Source of the DNA: Candidatus Enterococcus murrayae
GTDB taxonomy: Bacteria; Bacillota; Bacilli; Lactobacillales; Enterococcaceae
Assembly (NCBI RefSeq): GCF_017315985.1
Contig: NZ_JAFLVR010000006.1
Coordinates: 1-34,278 of the forward strand
DNA: 34,278 nt
Direction of reading: 5' to 3'
The notes under the pieces are model-generated. The model saw nothing but the letters and a program-made list of their open reading frames with translations, had not been told where the DNA came from and did not search any database. Below are positions 23,058-30,735 of this stretch, in pieces; position 1 is the stretch's first letter; each line of letters opens with the position of its first letter. Both the position numbers and the translations under genes were made by a program.

Positions 23058-25930
23058 TGAAGAAAAAGAAATTATTGACAATCGGTGCCAGCAGCTTGAT
23101 GTTGCTGAACACAGGCCTGCTGCCTGCTGCAGCTTTAGCTGAAGAAAAAAATGTAGAAACAGAAGAGGTAGCACCAGAACTGGCAGACAGTCTGGTGAAG
23201 AACGATCTGCCAGAAGCAGCACCAGAAACAAGTGACGAACCCGTACAGGAAACAACAGAAACAAAGGAGATACCTACGACTGAAGCACCTGCTGAAGACG
23301 AGGATGCTGAAGACACAAAGAAGCAGGAGACAAATGGTCTTATTAAACCAATGGATATTGGGCTGATTGCTTGGGGTAAAATTGGCTTAAAAACGTCAAC
23401 AGGTAAAGAATTAGTGATCAACAATCAAAAAACAGAAGGTATTTTGACTGTTGACTTAAACATCACTCAATTAGCGAATTTAGGTATCGCTGATAAAACC
23501 TATTATCAAGTCAAATTGCCAAATGAATTTAAGCCGTTATTGGAAGATCCGCGTTTTATCAACTATTTATCAGGTGAGATGAAGGCCTACAACTTAGGTA
23601 TTCCAATTAAATCTTATACCTACAAATCAACAGATATCAGAGTAGATCCAGAGAGTTGCTCACTGGTTATTCAAAATCCGAATATTACGACGATAGTCGG
23701 TATTTTACCACGTGTTTATTGTTCAGTGAATATTGATTTAGGTGGATTTGTAACAGACACAGAAATCCGTATTCCAGGTTCATTGGATGGTAAATATCAT
23801 TTCAACACAGGTTTGACGCAGGATAATAATATCATTGACTGGACAGTCGGTGGTGGAAAAGAGTCTAGCGGCTTCTTGGAATATGCAAAGCTTGATCCAG
23901 CCTATGGGACGGAAAAGCCGGTGTTGACTGCGGAAAACCGTAAAATCGTACTAGGCGATGACTTTACTGGCGCATTTGCTATGAAAGGGGTATCGGCGAT
24001 CGATAAAGAAGATGGCGATATCACTAAAAATGTTGTCATTATTGACAATCAAGTACGTTCAAATGTGGAGGGTGTCTACCCTGTAACCTACAAAATCACG
24101 GACAGCCATGGGTTGACCGCAACTAAAACGATCGAAGTAACTGTAGCAGAAAACACATTGCCAGTTATCCATGCTGAAAATAAAGTGATTGAAAAGGGCA
24201 CGCCGTTCAATCCTTTAGAAGGAGTAACTGCTCATGATGAAGAAGACGGCGATTTAACTTCAAAAATTGTGGTTAAGTCAAACACGGTAAACACCAGTGT
24301 TCCCGGTAAATACTTCATTACTTATTCAGTTGAAGATTCTCACAGAGGGATCGCAACAAAAGATATTGAAGTTGTTGTCAAAGAAAGCATTCATGAAATC
24401 ACACCAGATGATTATACAGTTGGACAGGGGCTGATCACAGGTAAGTATGAAGGGGATGTTTCTTATCTAGAGTTTTATGTTGATGATCATTTAGTATCTG
24501 AAGGCGGAACCTTCAGAGATGGTCGCTTCTCTTATGAAGTAACGACTGGTCTAATCAAGAAAAACTCTAAAGTTGTTTTGGTGGCTTATGACGAAAACAA
24601 GAATAAATTAGATGAGAAAACAGTCAAAGTACTATCTAATTATAGCGGTACGATCACTGCCTATGATTATACAATCGGCGAAGAATATATTCGTGGAACA
24701 TTCACTGGAGATGTGAAGAAGGCAAAAGTCATCGTCAACGGAAAGGTTCTTGCTTTAGGCGGAACGTTCAGAGATGGTGAATTCAGCTACTGGGTTGGCA
24801 AAAATGCTATTAAACAAGGTGATAGTGTTCTAATCAATGGCTATGATGTAGACGGCGATGTATTAAGTCAGAACAATAAAGTTACTATTGTTGCTGCACC
24901 AGAAGCAAAAGGAACCATTACTCCAAATGTTTTCAAGGTCGGCGATGCAGAAATCACCGGAACCTATACTGGCGATGTGAAGAAAGCTAAATTATATGTC
25001 AATAATAATTTAATTTCACAAGGCGGAACCTTTAAAAATGGTACGTTCACCTATTATGTTGGTCAAAATGTGATTGCTAAAGGGGCCAATGTACGTTTAG
25101 TTGCCTTCAGCGCAGATGACAAGGAATTAGACAGCAAAGTTGTTCAAGTTGAAGCAACAACAGTTGGATCAATGGTAGCGGATGCCTATACGATTGGAAA
25201 CGAAGAAATTACTGGAACTTACACGGGAGACGTGAAGAAAGCAAAAGTGATTGTCAATGGAACGGTCCTTTCTTTAGGCGGAACTTTTACTAACGGACGC
25301 TTCACCTATTGGGTAGGGTCTTCAAGAATCAAAGCCGGCGACAGTGTGTTAATCAACGGCTACGATCAGAACAACACCCTCTTGACTCAAAACAATATCG
25401 TTAACATCAAGCAAGCACCTGTACAAAAAGGAACGATTACTCCTGACAGTTACACAATTGGTAACGGAGAAATCACCGGTACCTACACTGGTGATGTACG
25501 CAAAGCTCGTCTATCAATAAACGGCAACGTCATCTCTTGGGGCGGTACCTTTAAAGATGGTCGTTTCACTTATTATGTTGGCAGCAGTATCAAAGATGGT
25601 GACAATGTAACGATGAATGCTTACGGGACCAATGATGTATTATTGCAGGAAAATGTGAAAGTTTCCTTCACAAGCTCTTCTTATAGCGGCAGTATTTCGC
25701 CAAATGCGTATACTGTTGGTGGGATTGAAATCTCAGGCGTTTATTCAGGTGATGTGACACAGGCTCGCCTTTACGTAAACGATGGACTGGTTTCAATTGG
25801 CGGCACCTTTAAAAATGGTTCATTCACTTACTATGTAGGAGATGCTATCAAAAAAGGCGACACTGCTTACCTAGTTGCATATGGACCTGACAGCAAAGAA
25901 TTAGATAGAAAAACAGTTCTAGTGAACTAG
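23057..25930 (+). CDS. Large secreted Ig-like repeat protein of the polysaccharide locus
   Basis: A secreted protein of about 957 residues. A Lys-rich start and hydrophobic core end in AAALA, the likely signal-peptidase site. An acidic Glu/Thr/Pro-rich spacer of about 65 residues follows, then a unique domain of about 185 residues with two Cys, then two DUF5011-like Ig domains with DxEDGDxT signatures (about 23900-24390). Six C-terminal repeats of 84-88 residues then begin near 24398, 24650, 24914, 25169, 25433 and 25691, each with TGxYxGDV and GGTFxxGxFxY. The protein ends at the sixth repeat, with no LPxTG motif, membrane anchor, SLH or LysM domain. GTG 23057 is preferred: it follows AAAGGGG and opens a proper signal peptide. 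Polysaccharide binding or matrix function is inferred from its place among the polysaccharide genes. Confidence 0.85.
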   Translation: MKKKKLLTIGASSLMLLNTGLLPAAALAEEKNVETEEVAPELADSLVKNDLPEAAPETSDEPVQETTETKEIPTTEAPAEDEDAEDTKKQETNGLIKPMDIGLIAWGKIGLKTSTGKELVINNQKTEGILTVDLNITQLANLGIADKTYYQVKLPNEFKPLLEDPRFINYLSGEMKAYNLGIPIKSYTYKSTDIRVDPESCSLVIQNPNITTIVGILPRVYCSVNIDLGGFVTDTEIRIPGSLDGKYHFNTGLTQDNNIIDWTVGGGKESSGFLEYAKLDPAYGTEKPVLTAENRKIVLGDDFTGAFAMKGVSAIDKEDGDITKNVVIIDNQVRSNVEGVYPVTYKITDSHGLTATKTIEVTVAENTLPVIHAENKVIEKGTPFNPLEGVTAHDEEDGDLTSKIVVKSNTVNTSVPGKYFITYSVEDSHRGIATKDIEVVVKESIHEITPDDYTVGQGLITGKYEGDVSYLEFYVDDHLVSEGGTFRDGRFSYEVTTGLIKKNSKVVLVAYDENKNKLDEKTVKVLSNYSGTITAYDYTIGEEYIRGTFTGDVKKAKVIVNGKVLALGGTFRDGEFSYWVGKNAIKQGDSVLINGYDVDGDVLSQNNKVTIVAAPEAKGTITPNVFKVGDAEITGTYTGDVKKAKLYVNNNLISQGGTFKNGTFTYYVGQNVIAKGANVRLVAFSADDKELDSKVVQVEATTVGSMVADAYTIGNEEITGTYTGDVKKAKVIVNGTVLSLGGTFTNGRFTYWVGSSRIKAGDSVLINGYDQNNTLLTQNNIVNIKQAPVQKGTITPDSYTIGNGEITGTYTGDVRKARLSINGNVISWGGTFKDGRFTYYVGSSIKDGDNVTMNAYGTNDVLLQENVKVSFTSSSYSGSISPNAYTVGGIEISGVYSGDVTQARLYVNDGLVSIGGTFKNGSFTYYVGDAIKKGDTAYLVAYGPDSKELDRKTVLVN
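24398..25927 (+). repeat. Six tandem Ig-like coding repeats of about 255-264 bp
   Basis: Repeat starts lie near 24398, 24650, 24914, 25169, 25433 and 25691. Repeats 2 and 4 resemble each other most (VIVNG, SYWVG/TYWVG, DSVLINGYD, QNN), and repeats 3 and 5 share their own features (ITGTYTGDV, TYYVG). This points to duplication of a two-repeat unit. Confidence 0.85.
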
Positions 25931-25946
25931 CGAACGGAGATTTTGA

Positions 25947-26429
25947 ATGAAAAAATTATTATTAAGTGTTATCGCAGCTTGTTTTCTCCTAACTGGATGT
26001 GCGGCTGGAAATGACAAAGAAAGCAGCAGCAGCGGAGAAACGAGTGTTTCGGTTGCCAAGGTTGAAGTAAAAGATGGATTGAATGCTCCTTTCACGGCGG
26101 ATGGAATGGAAATGAAACTCACCGAAGTATCTAGCAGTGAATCTGTGGATCAAGCGAAAAAGCCTAAGCAGCTGATTACCTTTACTGTTGAGTATAAGAA
26201 TATTGGTACCCAGGACAAAGGAATGGGAGCGATTGATTTTCGCTTGGTGACAGATAAAAAAGATAAGACATACAACGTAACTGAAGAGATGGAAGCCTTT
26301 GGCGGTGTACTAGCACCGGAAAAAGCGTCTAAGGGTAAATTATATTATCTGATCGGACCGGGAGAAAAACCAACTAAATTGGAATACGCACCAGCAGATA
26401 AACCTCTTAAAACGTGGAATCTAAAATAA
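25947..26429 (+). CDS. Small lipoprotein, DUF4352-like
   Basis: A 160-residue lipoprotein with lipobox LTGC (Cys at residue 18), a short Ser/Glu linker, and a beta-rich domain resembling the DUF4352 immunoglobulin-like fold (LITFTVEYKNIGTQDKG, then LAPEKASKGKLYYLIGPGEKP). It would sit on the outer membrane face. The gene follows the surface-protein stop by 16 bases and has a GGAG site, so it is probably co-transcribed. A partnership with the repeat protein or the polysaccharide machinery is possible but not shown. Confidence 0.82.
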   Translation: MKKLLLSVIAACFLLTGCAAGNDKESSSSGETSVSVAKVEVKDGLNAPFTADGMEMKLTEVSSSESVDQAKKPKQLITFTVEYKNIGTQDKGMGAIDFRLVTDKKDKTYNVTEEMEAFGGVLAPEKASKGKLYYLIGPGEKPTKLEYAPADKPLKTWNLK

Positions 26430-26516
26430 TAAATTTTTTCATTGTTCGATATTTCGCAAAAACAATCAATCTTTTTATTATTTAGCTCTTCAATTCGCTT
26501 GTTTTATGTTTGAAGT

Positions 26517-26565
26517 ACAGAGAATCTTGAAGGAGAGGACCAGAATCTCCTTCAAGATTCTTTGT
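26517..26565. terminator. Long hairpin between lipoprotein and wecB genes
   Basis: A 20-bp stem (26517-26536 with 26546-26565, one G-U pair, otherwise perfect) encloses a 9-base loop. Only a short T-stretch follows, so it may be a leaky terminator, an RNA-stabilising 3' end or a processing site. Confidence 0.6.
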
Positions 26566-26602
26566 CGTAGGGGAAAAATTATTGAATAAAAGGGAGATAC
26601 AT

Positions 26603-27745
26603 ATGTCGATAAAAGTAATGTCGATTTTTGGTACTAGGCCAGAAGCGATTAAAATGGCTCCAGTCATCAAGGTCTTAGAAAAGGATGCGCGCTTTGAGTC
26701 AACGGTAGTAGTAACCGGTCAGCACCGAGACATGCTGGATCAAGTATTGGATTTTTTTGAAATCATACCAGATTTTGATTTGAATATCATGAAAGATAAG
26801 CAAGCTCTAAGCGATATGACGATTCGCATCATCAAGCTGCTTACACCCATACTGGAGGATCACCGGCCAGATATCGTTTTAGTTCATGGCGATACAACGA
26901 CGACATTGGCGGCAGCCTTATCCGCCTATTATCAGCAGATTTCTATCGGTCATGTCGAAGCAGGTCTGCGCACTTGGCAGAAGTATTCACCTTTTCCAGA
27001 GGAGATGAATCGTCAATTGGTCGATGCCGTAGCTGATCTTCACTTTGCACCGACGCAGGCAAGCGCTGATAATTTATTGAAGGAAAATCATTCAAAGGAA
27101 CATCTCTTTGTGACCGGAAATACCGCCATTGACGCAATGAGCTATACTATCGACAAGGAATATTCACACCCCAACTTGTTGAATAATGGGAAAAGAAAAT
27201 TGCTAGTAACGATGCACCGTAGAGAAAATCTGGGCGAGCCGATGACAGAAGTCTTTCAAGCATTGTCCCAATTAGCAAAGACTAAAAAGGATGTTGAGAT
27301 AATTTTTCCGATGCACAAAAATCCAGTCGTTCGCCAGTTGGCAGAAAAGGAGCTTGGGGACTTAGACAATATTCAGCTGATCGAACCGTTAGATCTTTTT
27401 GATTTCCATAACTTTGTTCAGCACTGCGACTTGATACTAACGGATTCTGGCGGTGTTCAGGAGGAGGCCCCATCATTAGGCGTTCCGGTGTTGGTTCTGC
27501 GTGATACGACAGAACGTCCGGAAGGTGTCCAAGCAGGAACACTAAAATTAGTGGGAACTAAAAAGGAAATTGTTTTTCAAGAGGCCAAGAAGTTGTTGGA
27601 ATCGACAGAGGACTATCAAAAAATGGCTCAAGCGGCGAACCCTTATGGAGATGGTCATGCAAGCGAACGGATCGCCGATATTCTGGCACAGGCCTTTAAT
27701 GCCGATCCGGCTGGGCAAAAAAAACTGAAAAAAGCGATGGAGTGA
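26603..27745 (+). CDS. wecB: UDP-N-acetylglucosamine 2-epimerase (non-hydrolysing)
   Basis: Interconverts UDP-GlcNAc and UDP-ManNAc in the cytoplasm. About 380 residues from the ATG at 26603, with the family hallmarks IFGTRPEAIKMAP, TGQHRDML, VHGDTTTTLA, GHVEAGLRT, PFPEEMNRQ, TMHRREN and the late TDSGGVQEEAPSLG and RDTTERPEGV. AGGGAG at about 26590-26595 supports this start rather than the in-frame TTG at 26582. It would feed the TagA/WecG-type transferase. Enterococcal genomes often need this enzyme for wall polymers too, so it may be shared. Confidence 0.95.
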   Translation: MSIKVMSIFGTRPEAIKMAPVIKVLEKDARFESTVVVTGQHRDMLDQVLDFFEIIPDFDLNIMKDKQALSDMTIRIIKLLTPILEDHRPDIVLVHGDTTTTLAAALSAYYQQISIGHVEAGLRTWQKYSPFPEEMNRQLVDAVADLHFAPTQASADNLLKENHSKEHLFVTGNTAIDAMSYTIDKEYSHPNLLNNGKRKLLVTMHRRENLGEPMTEVFQALSQLAKTKKDVEIIFPMHKNPVVRQLAEKELGDLDNIQLIEPLDLFDFHNFVQHCDLILTDSGGVQEEAPSLGVPVLVLRDTTERPEGVQAGTLKLVGTKKEIVFQEAKKLLESTEDYQKMAQAANPYGDGHASERIADILAQAFNADPAGQKKLKKAME

Positions 27746-27749
27746 ATGA

Positions 27750-28700
27750 ATGGGAACGAAGCGGAGAAGAGCTCCTAATCGAAAAAAACAGCTGAAAAAG
27801 ATCCTGACTGTTCTGGTAAGTACCTTATTGGTCTTGATTCTTTTGCTCACAGCTGTTGCTGCGAAGGTATTCTACGATGTAAAGAGTACGACTGAAAATG
27901 CCTACGAGCCGATTGCAAGAGCACAGCGGTTAAAAGAGATTGATTTAAAACAGCAGGAGCCCTTTAGTGTTTTATTACTAGGCGTCGATACCGGAGCACT
28001 GGGTCGTTCGGAGCAAGGACGTTCTGATACGATCATGGTAGCCACTGTGAACCCCAAAACAGAAAAAACAGTATTGGTCAGTTTGCCCCGAGATGCGTAT
28101 GCTGAGATTGCAGGGCACGGAACGATGGATAAAATCAATCACGCGTATGCCTTTGGCGGTACAGCTATGACGATTGCTACGGTTGAAAAGCTATTAGATA
28201 TTCCTATCAATTATTATGTGACGATCAATATGCAAGGAATCGAATCACTTGTTGATGCCGTTGGAGAGGTGGAAGTATCCAATCCTTTTGCATTTACATA
28301 TGAAGAAACAGAATTTCCCAAAGGCGTCCAAAAATTAGATGGAAGCAACGCGTTAAAATATGTTCGCATGCGTTACGATGATCCAGAAGGGGATTATGGT
28401 CGACAAGCACGCCAACGCCAACTGATTGCCGGGATCGTGAAGAATGCGATCAGCTTTAAAGGTCTCAGCAGCTATCAAGAAATTTTAACGAGCCTCGGCA
28501 GCAATATCAAGACGGATGTTCATTTCAGTGATCTGAAGCTCTTAACTAGAAAATACCGCGGAGCCTTTAGTGAAATAGAATCTGAACAGGCTAAAGGAGA
28601 AGGCTTCACGCAGGACGAAATTTCCTATCAACGCCTTTCCTCAGAAGAATTAGTTAGGATTCAGCAGCTGCTGAAGGCACAGCTGAACAGCGGAGTATAA
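27750..28700 (+). CDS. LytR-CpsA-Psr (LCP) family protein, wall-polymer ligase
   Basis: A 316-residue membrane-anchored phosphotransferase that attaches undecaprenyl-linked glycopolymers to peptidoglycan. A basic cytoplasmic start (KRRRAPNRKKQLKK) and one membrane helix (about 19-42) precede the LCP domain. Domain motifs are LLLGVDTG, the RSDTIMVATVNP strand, SLPRDAYAEI with conserved Arg and Asp, KINHAYAFGG and the late LKYVRMRYDDPEGDYGRQARQ. The gene starts 4 bases after wecB. It is the CpsA counterpart of the locus and closes the operon. Confidence 0.93.
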   Translation: MGTKRRRAPNRKKQLKKILTVLVSTLLVLILLLTAVAAKVFYDVKSTTENAYEPIARAQRLKEIDLKQQEPFSVLLLGVDTGALGRSEQGRSDTIMVATVNPKTEKTVLVSLPRDAYAEIAGHGTMDKINHAYAFGGTAMTIATVEKLLDIPINYYVTINMQGIESLVDAVGEVEVSNPFAFTYEETEFPKGVQKLDGSNALKYVRMRYDDPEGDYGRQARQRQLIAGIVKNAISFKGLSSYQEILTSLGSNIKTDVHFSDLKLLTRKYRGAFSEIESEQAKGEGFTQDEISYQRLSSEELVRIQQLLKAQLNSGV

Positions 28701-28721
28701 ACCAATAGTTTTTAACGAATG

Positions 28722-28747
28722 GGGCCTTTTTTAAGGTCCTATTTTTG
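28722..28747 (+). terminator. Terminator after the LCP gene
   Basis: GGGGCCTT (28722-28729) pairs with AAGGTCCT (28734-28741), including two G-U pairs, around four T. A TTTTT run follows at 28743-28747. It ends the polysaccharide operon. Confidence 0.75.
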
Positions 28748-28870
28748 TAGTAACGGTGCAATCGATTTGAAGAATAAATCAATCACGGAGGAATGTTCAG
28801 CAGCTGACCAAAATCCTCATAGAAAAACTACTAAAATTTGTAAAAGATTGAATAAAGCAAAGTCGATATA

Positions 28871-28899
28871 TAGACAAAAAATATCTATAGATATATAAT
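28871..28899 (+). promoter_or_regulatory. Promoter of the Rrf2 gene
   Basis: TAGACA (28871-28876), a 17-base spacer and a perfect TATAAT (28894-28899). The -10 is embedded in the palindromic operator described separately. Confidence 0.8.
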
Positions 28900-28906
28900 A
28901 TCTATA
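28886..28906. promoter_or_regulatory. Putative Rrf2 operator overlapping its own -10
   Basis: A 9-3-9 perfect inverted repeat, TATAGATAT-ATA-ATATCTATA. Its core GATATATAATATC encloses the -10 hexamer. A nearly identical core, placed the same way on the -10, is found at the permease promoter (31884-31896). This suggests autorepression; binding by the Rrf2 protein is inferred. Confidence 0.65.
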
Positions 28907-28923
28907 AAAAAAGAGGTGAGTAC

Positions 28924-29403
28924 TTGAAATTATCATCATCCTACGTTCAAGCTATCGGAATTTTAGTTATGCTGGCAGAGCTTCCTGAAAAAGATTCACT
29001 AAAATCTAGTGAGATCAGTAAGCGAATGAATGTGTCTCATACGTACTTGCAAAAGATCGCGACGAAATTAAAGCATGCTAATTTGATTGATTCCTACGCG
29101 TCGAAGCAAGGCGGCTACAAGCTGAAAAAACCGAAAGAGGAGATCAATTTCCTAGATGTTTTCTTGGCCATCGAGGGAGAGAATGCGTTTCTATCCCATA
29201 TCAACCTTGAACCCATTGACGCGATGTTTGTTGACAAGGATTTAATCAGGGAAAAATCAGATGTAGTGAAGGAGATTCATTCAGAAGCTCAGAAAGTTTA
29301 CATGGAGCAACTACAATCCCACCCGCTGACAGAAATTTTACCGAAAGCATCCGACGGCAGCTATTTAACCATCGACTGGAAAAAATTTATTAATGAAGAA
29401 TAG
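28924..29403 (+). CDS. Rrf2-family transcriptional regulator without Fe-S cysteines
   Basis: A 159-residue winged-helix regulator. The N-terminal start (KLSSSYVQAIGILVML), the recognition helix ISKRMNVSHTYLQKIATKLKHANLI and the QGGYKL wing are typical of Rrf2. The protein contains no cysteine, so it cannot bind an Fe-S cluster as IscR or NsrR do; the sensing region is helical and may bind a ligand. The TTG start follows AAGAGGTGAG. It leads a short operon with a small helical protein gene (14 bases on) and probably the Ntn hydrolase gene. The shared operator suggests it represses itself and the permease at 30736-31818. Confidence 0.9.
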   Translation: MKLSSSYVQAIGILVMLAELPEKDSLKSSEISKRMNVSHTYLQKIATKLKHANLIDSYASKQGGYKLKKPKEEINFLDVFLAIEGENAFLSHINLEPIDAMFVDKDLIREKSDVVKEIHSEAQKVYMEQLQSHPLTEILPKASDGSYLTIDWKKFINEE

Positions 29404-29417
29404 GAGTGAGCAACGAT

Positions 29418-29606
29418 ATGTCATTTAAAGAAGAAATCAACAAGTTAAAAGAAACCTTCGAACAAACCAAAGAGCAAGGAGCCAAATTAGGAGAAAAATA
29501 CAGCGAAGAAGGAAAAAATATCGGAAAAGAATATGCAGAAAAAGGCAAAGCTGTTGGAAAACAATTCAAAGACTTGTCATCTACGGTTAAGGATCGTTTC
29601 AAATAG
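29418..29606 (+). CDS. Small charged helical protein
   Basis: A protein of 62 residues, almost all Lys, Glu, Gly and Ala in a repeating pattern (EKYSEEGKNIGKEYAEKGKA). It is predicted to be one long amphipathic helix. There is no signal peptide or membrane segment. It resembles small stress-type or YtxH/apolipoprotein-like proteins only in style; I do not recognise the family. ATG 29418 is preferred; the in-frame GTG at 29406 overlaps the AGGAG site. Context suggests co-expression with the Rrf2 gene. Confidence 0.7.
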   Translation: MSFKEEINKLKETFEQTKEQGAKLGEKYSEEGKNIGKEYAEKGKAVGKQFKDLSSTVKDRFK

Positions 29607-29678
29607 CTTTGAAAAGAGCGACAAGCGTTAACGATAAAAAATGAAATGGCTTAACTTTTTATGAGGGAGTAATTGATT

Positions 29679-30665
29679 ATGTGTACTAGTTTAACATTGA
29701 CAAACAACTCACAGCATCATTTTTTGGCTAGAACAATGGATTTTGGCTTCCAGCTTGAAGGGAGACCAGTTGTTATTCCCAGAAATTATACTTGGAAAAA
29801 GCAGTTTGACGGGACCCGAAATACGAAATATGGGTTTCTTGGAACAGGAAGAAATTTAGGAGAATATTTTTTAGCCGATGGTGTGAATGAAAAAGGACTT
29901 GCTATTGCGGAGCTCTACTTTCTTGATGAAGCGAAATACAGTTCCGAGGTGAGAGAAGAGCAGGTGAATTTGGCTCCCCACGAATTCATCATTTGGCTGT
30001 TGGGCGAGAATGCAAGCATTGCCGAATTAAGGAAACGTATCACTGAAGTGAATATAGTTGAAAAGGAAGTACCTGTTCTAGGATTCGTGCCGCCGCTTCA
30101 TTATATTGTCACAGATAAAACAGGAGAAACAGTGGTGATCGAATCGGACAGCGGGAAGCTGGTCATAAAAGAGAATCCTGTTGGTGTCATGACCAATAGT
30201 CCTGAATTTGAATGGCATGTAAAAAATTTAAACAATTATTTGAGCATCCAGCCCAATAATTACCCGAACAAAAAAATTGCGACTCATGAAATAAAGCCTT
30301 TTGGGCAAGGGTCTGGAACATATGGCTTGCCCGGGGGATACACATCACCCGAAAGGTTCGTTCGGACAGTTTACCTGCGGGCGTTAACGGAGTCAGGAAA
30401 TACGGCAGCGGATTCTTTAAATGCCATTTTCAAAATTCTGGACAATGTGACGATTCCAAAGGGCGTCAATATCAAAAATGATGGGGCGATCGATTATACG
30501 CAATACCGCGCTGTTTTTGATGTATCAAATACAACCTACTATTTCAATCCTTATGAAAATCAAGAAGTCTTCGAGATTACACTGAATGAAGAACTACTAA
30601 ATAAAAAAGAGCCGGTAGAATTTAAGTACACGACGGATTTTAAAACGACGAAGTTGAATGAATAG
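29679..30665 (+). CDS. Choloylglycine hydrolase family Ntn hydrolase, penicillin V acylase-like
   Basis: A 328-residue N-terminal-nucleophile amidase. With the start at ATG 29679 the catalytic Cys is residue 2, exposed after Met removal; Arg18 and Asp21 (LARTMDF), an Asn in VMTNSPEF and an Arg in SPERFVRT complete the usual set. Family members cleave amide bonds in conjugated bile salts, penicillin V or acyl-homoserine lactones. Where bile salt hydrolases have AGLNF, this has AELYF: Tyr80 replaces the bile-salt-type Asn, as in penicillin V acylase. I therefore favour the acylase-like branch over true BSH. GAGGGAG at 29663-29669 supports ATG 29679; the TTG at 29673 would leave Cys at position 4. 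Confidence 0.88.
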   Translation: MCTSLTLTNNSQHHFLARTMDFGFQLEGRPVVIPRNYTWKKQFDGTRNTKYGFLGTGRNLGEYFLADGVNEKGLAIAELYFLDEAKYSSEVREEQVNLAPHEFIIWLLGENASIAELRKRITEVNIVEKEVPVLGFVPPLHYIVTDKTGETVVIESDSGKLVIKENPVGVMTNSPEFEWHVKNLNNYLSIQPNNYPNKKIATHEIKPFGQGSGTYGLPGGYTSPERFVRTVYLRALTESGNTAADSLNAIFKILDNVTIPKGVNIKNDGAIDYTQYRAVFDVSNTTYYFNPYENQEVFEITLNEELLNKKEPVEFKYTTDFKTTKLNE

Positions 30666-30672
30666 AAAAAAA

Positions 30673-30712
30673 GAACCGCTCATTTGGAACTCTATTTCCA
30701 GATGAGCGGTTC
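30673..30712. terminator. Strong terminator between the hydrolase and permease genes
   Basis: A 17-bp stem (30673-30689 with 30696-30712, one G-U) encloses a 6-base loop. The A-run at about 30665-30672 becomes a T-run on the minus strand, so it is best placed to stop permease transcripts, and probably serves both convergent genes. Confidence 0.9.
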
Positions 30713-30735
30713 TCTATGTGCTTAAGATTTTAACC

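Noticed and set aside
22953-23424. Long minus-strand frames opposite the surface-protein start
   Set aside because: Their Ser/Phe-rich content is the complement of Glu/Lys-rich coding sequence; no ribosome site or family match.
24398-25927. Could the regularly spaced repeats be a CRISPR array or noncoding satellite?
   Set aside because: They are 250-264 bases, lie in one open frame and are conserved as protein domains.
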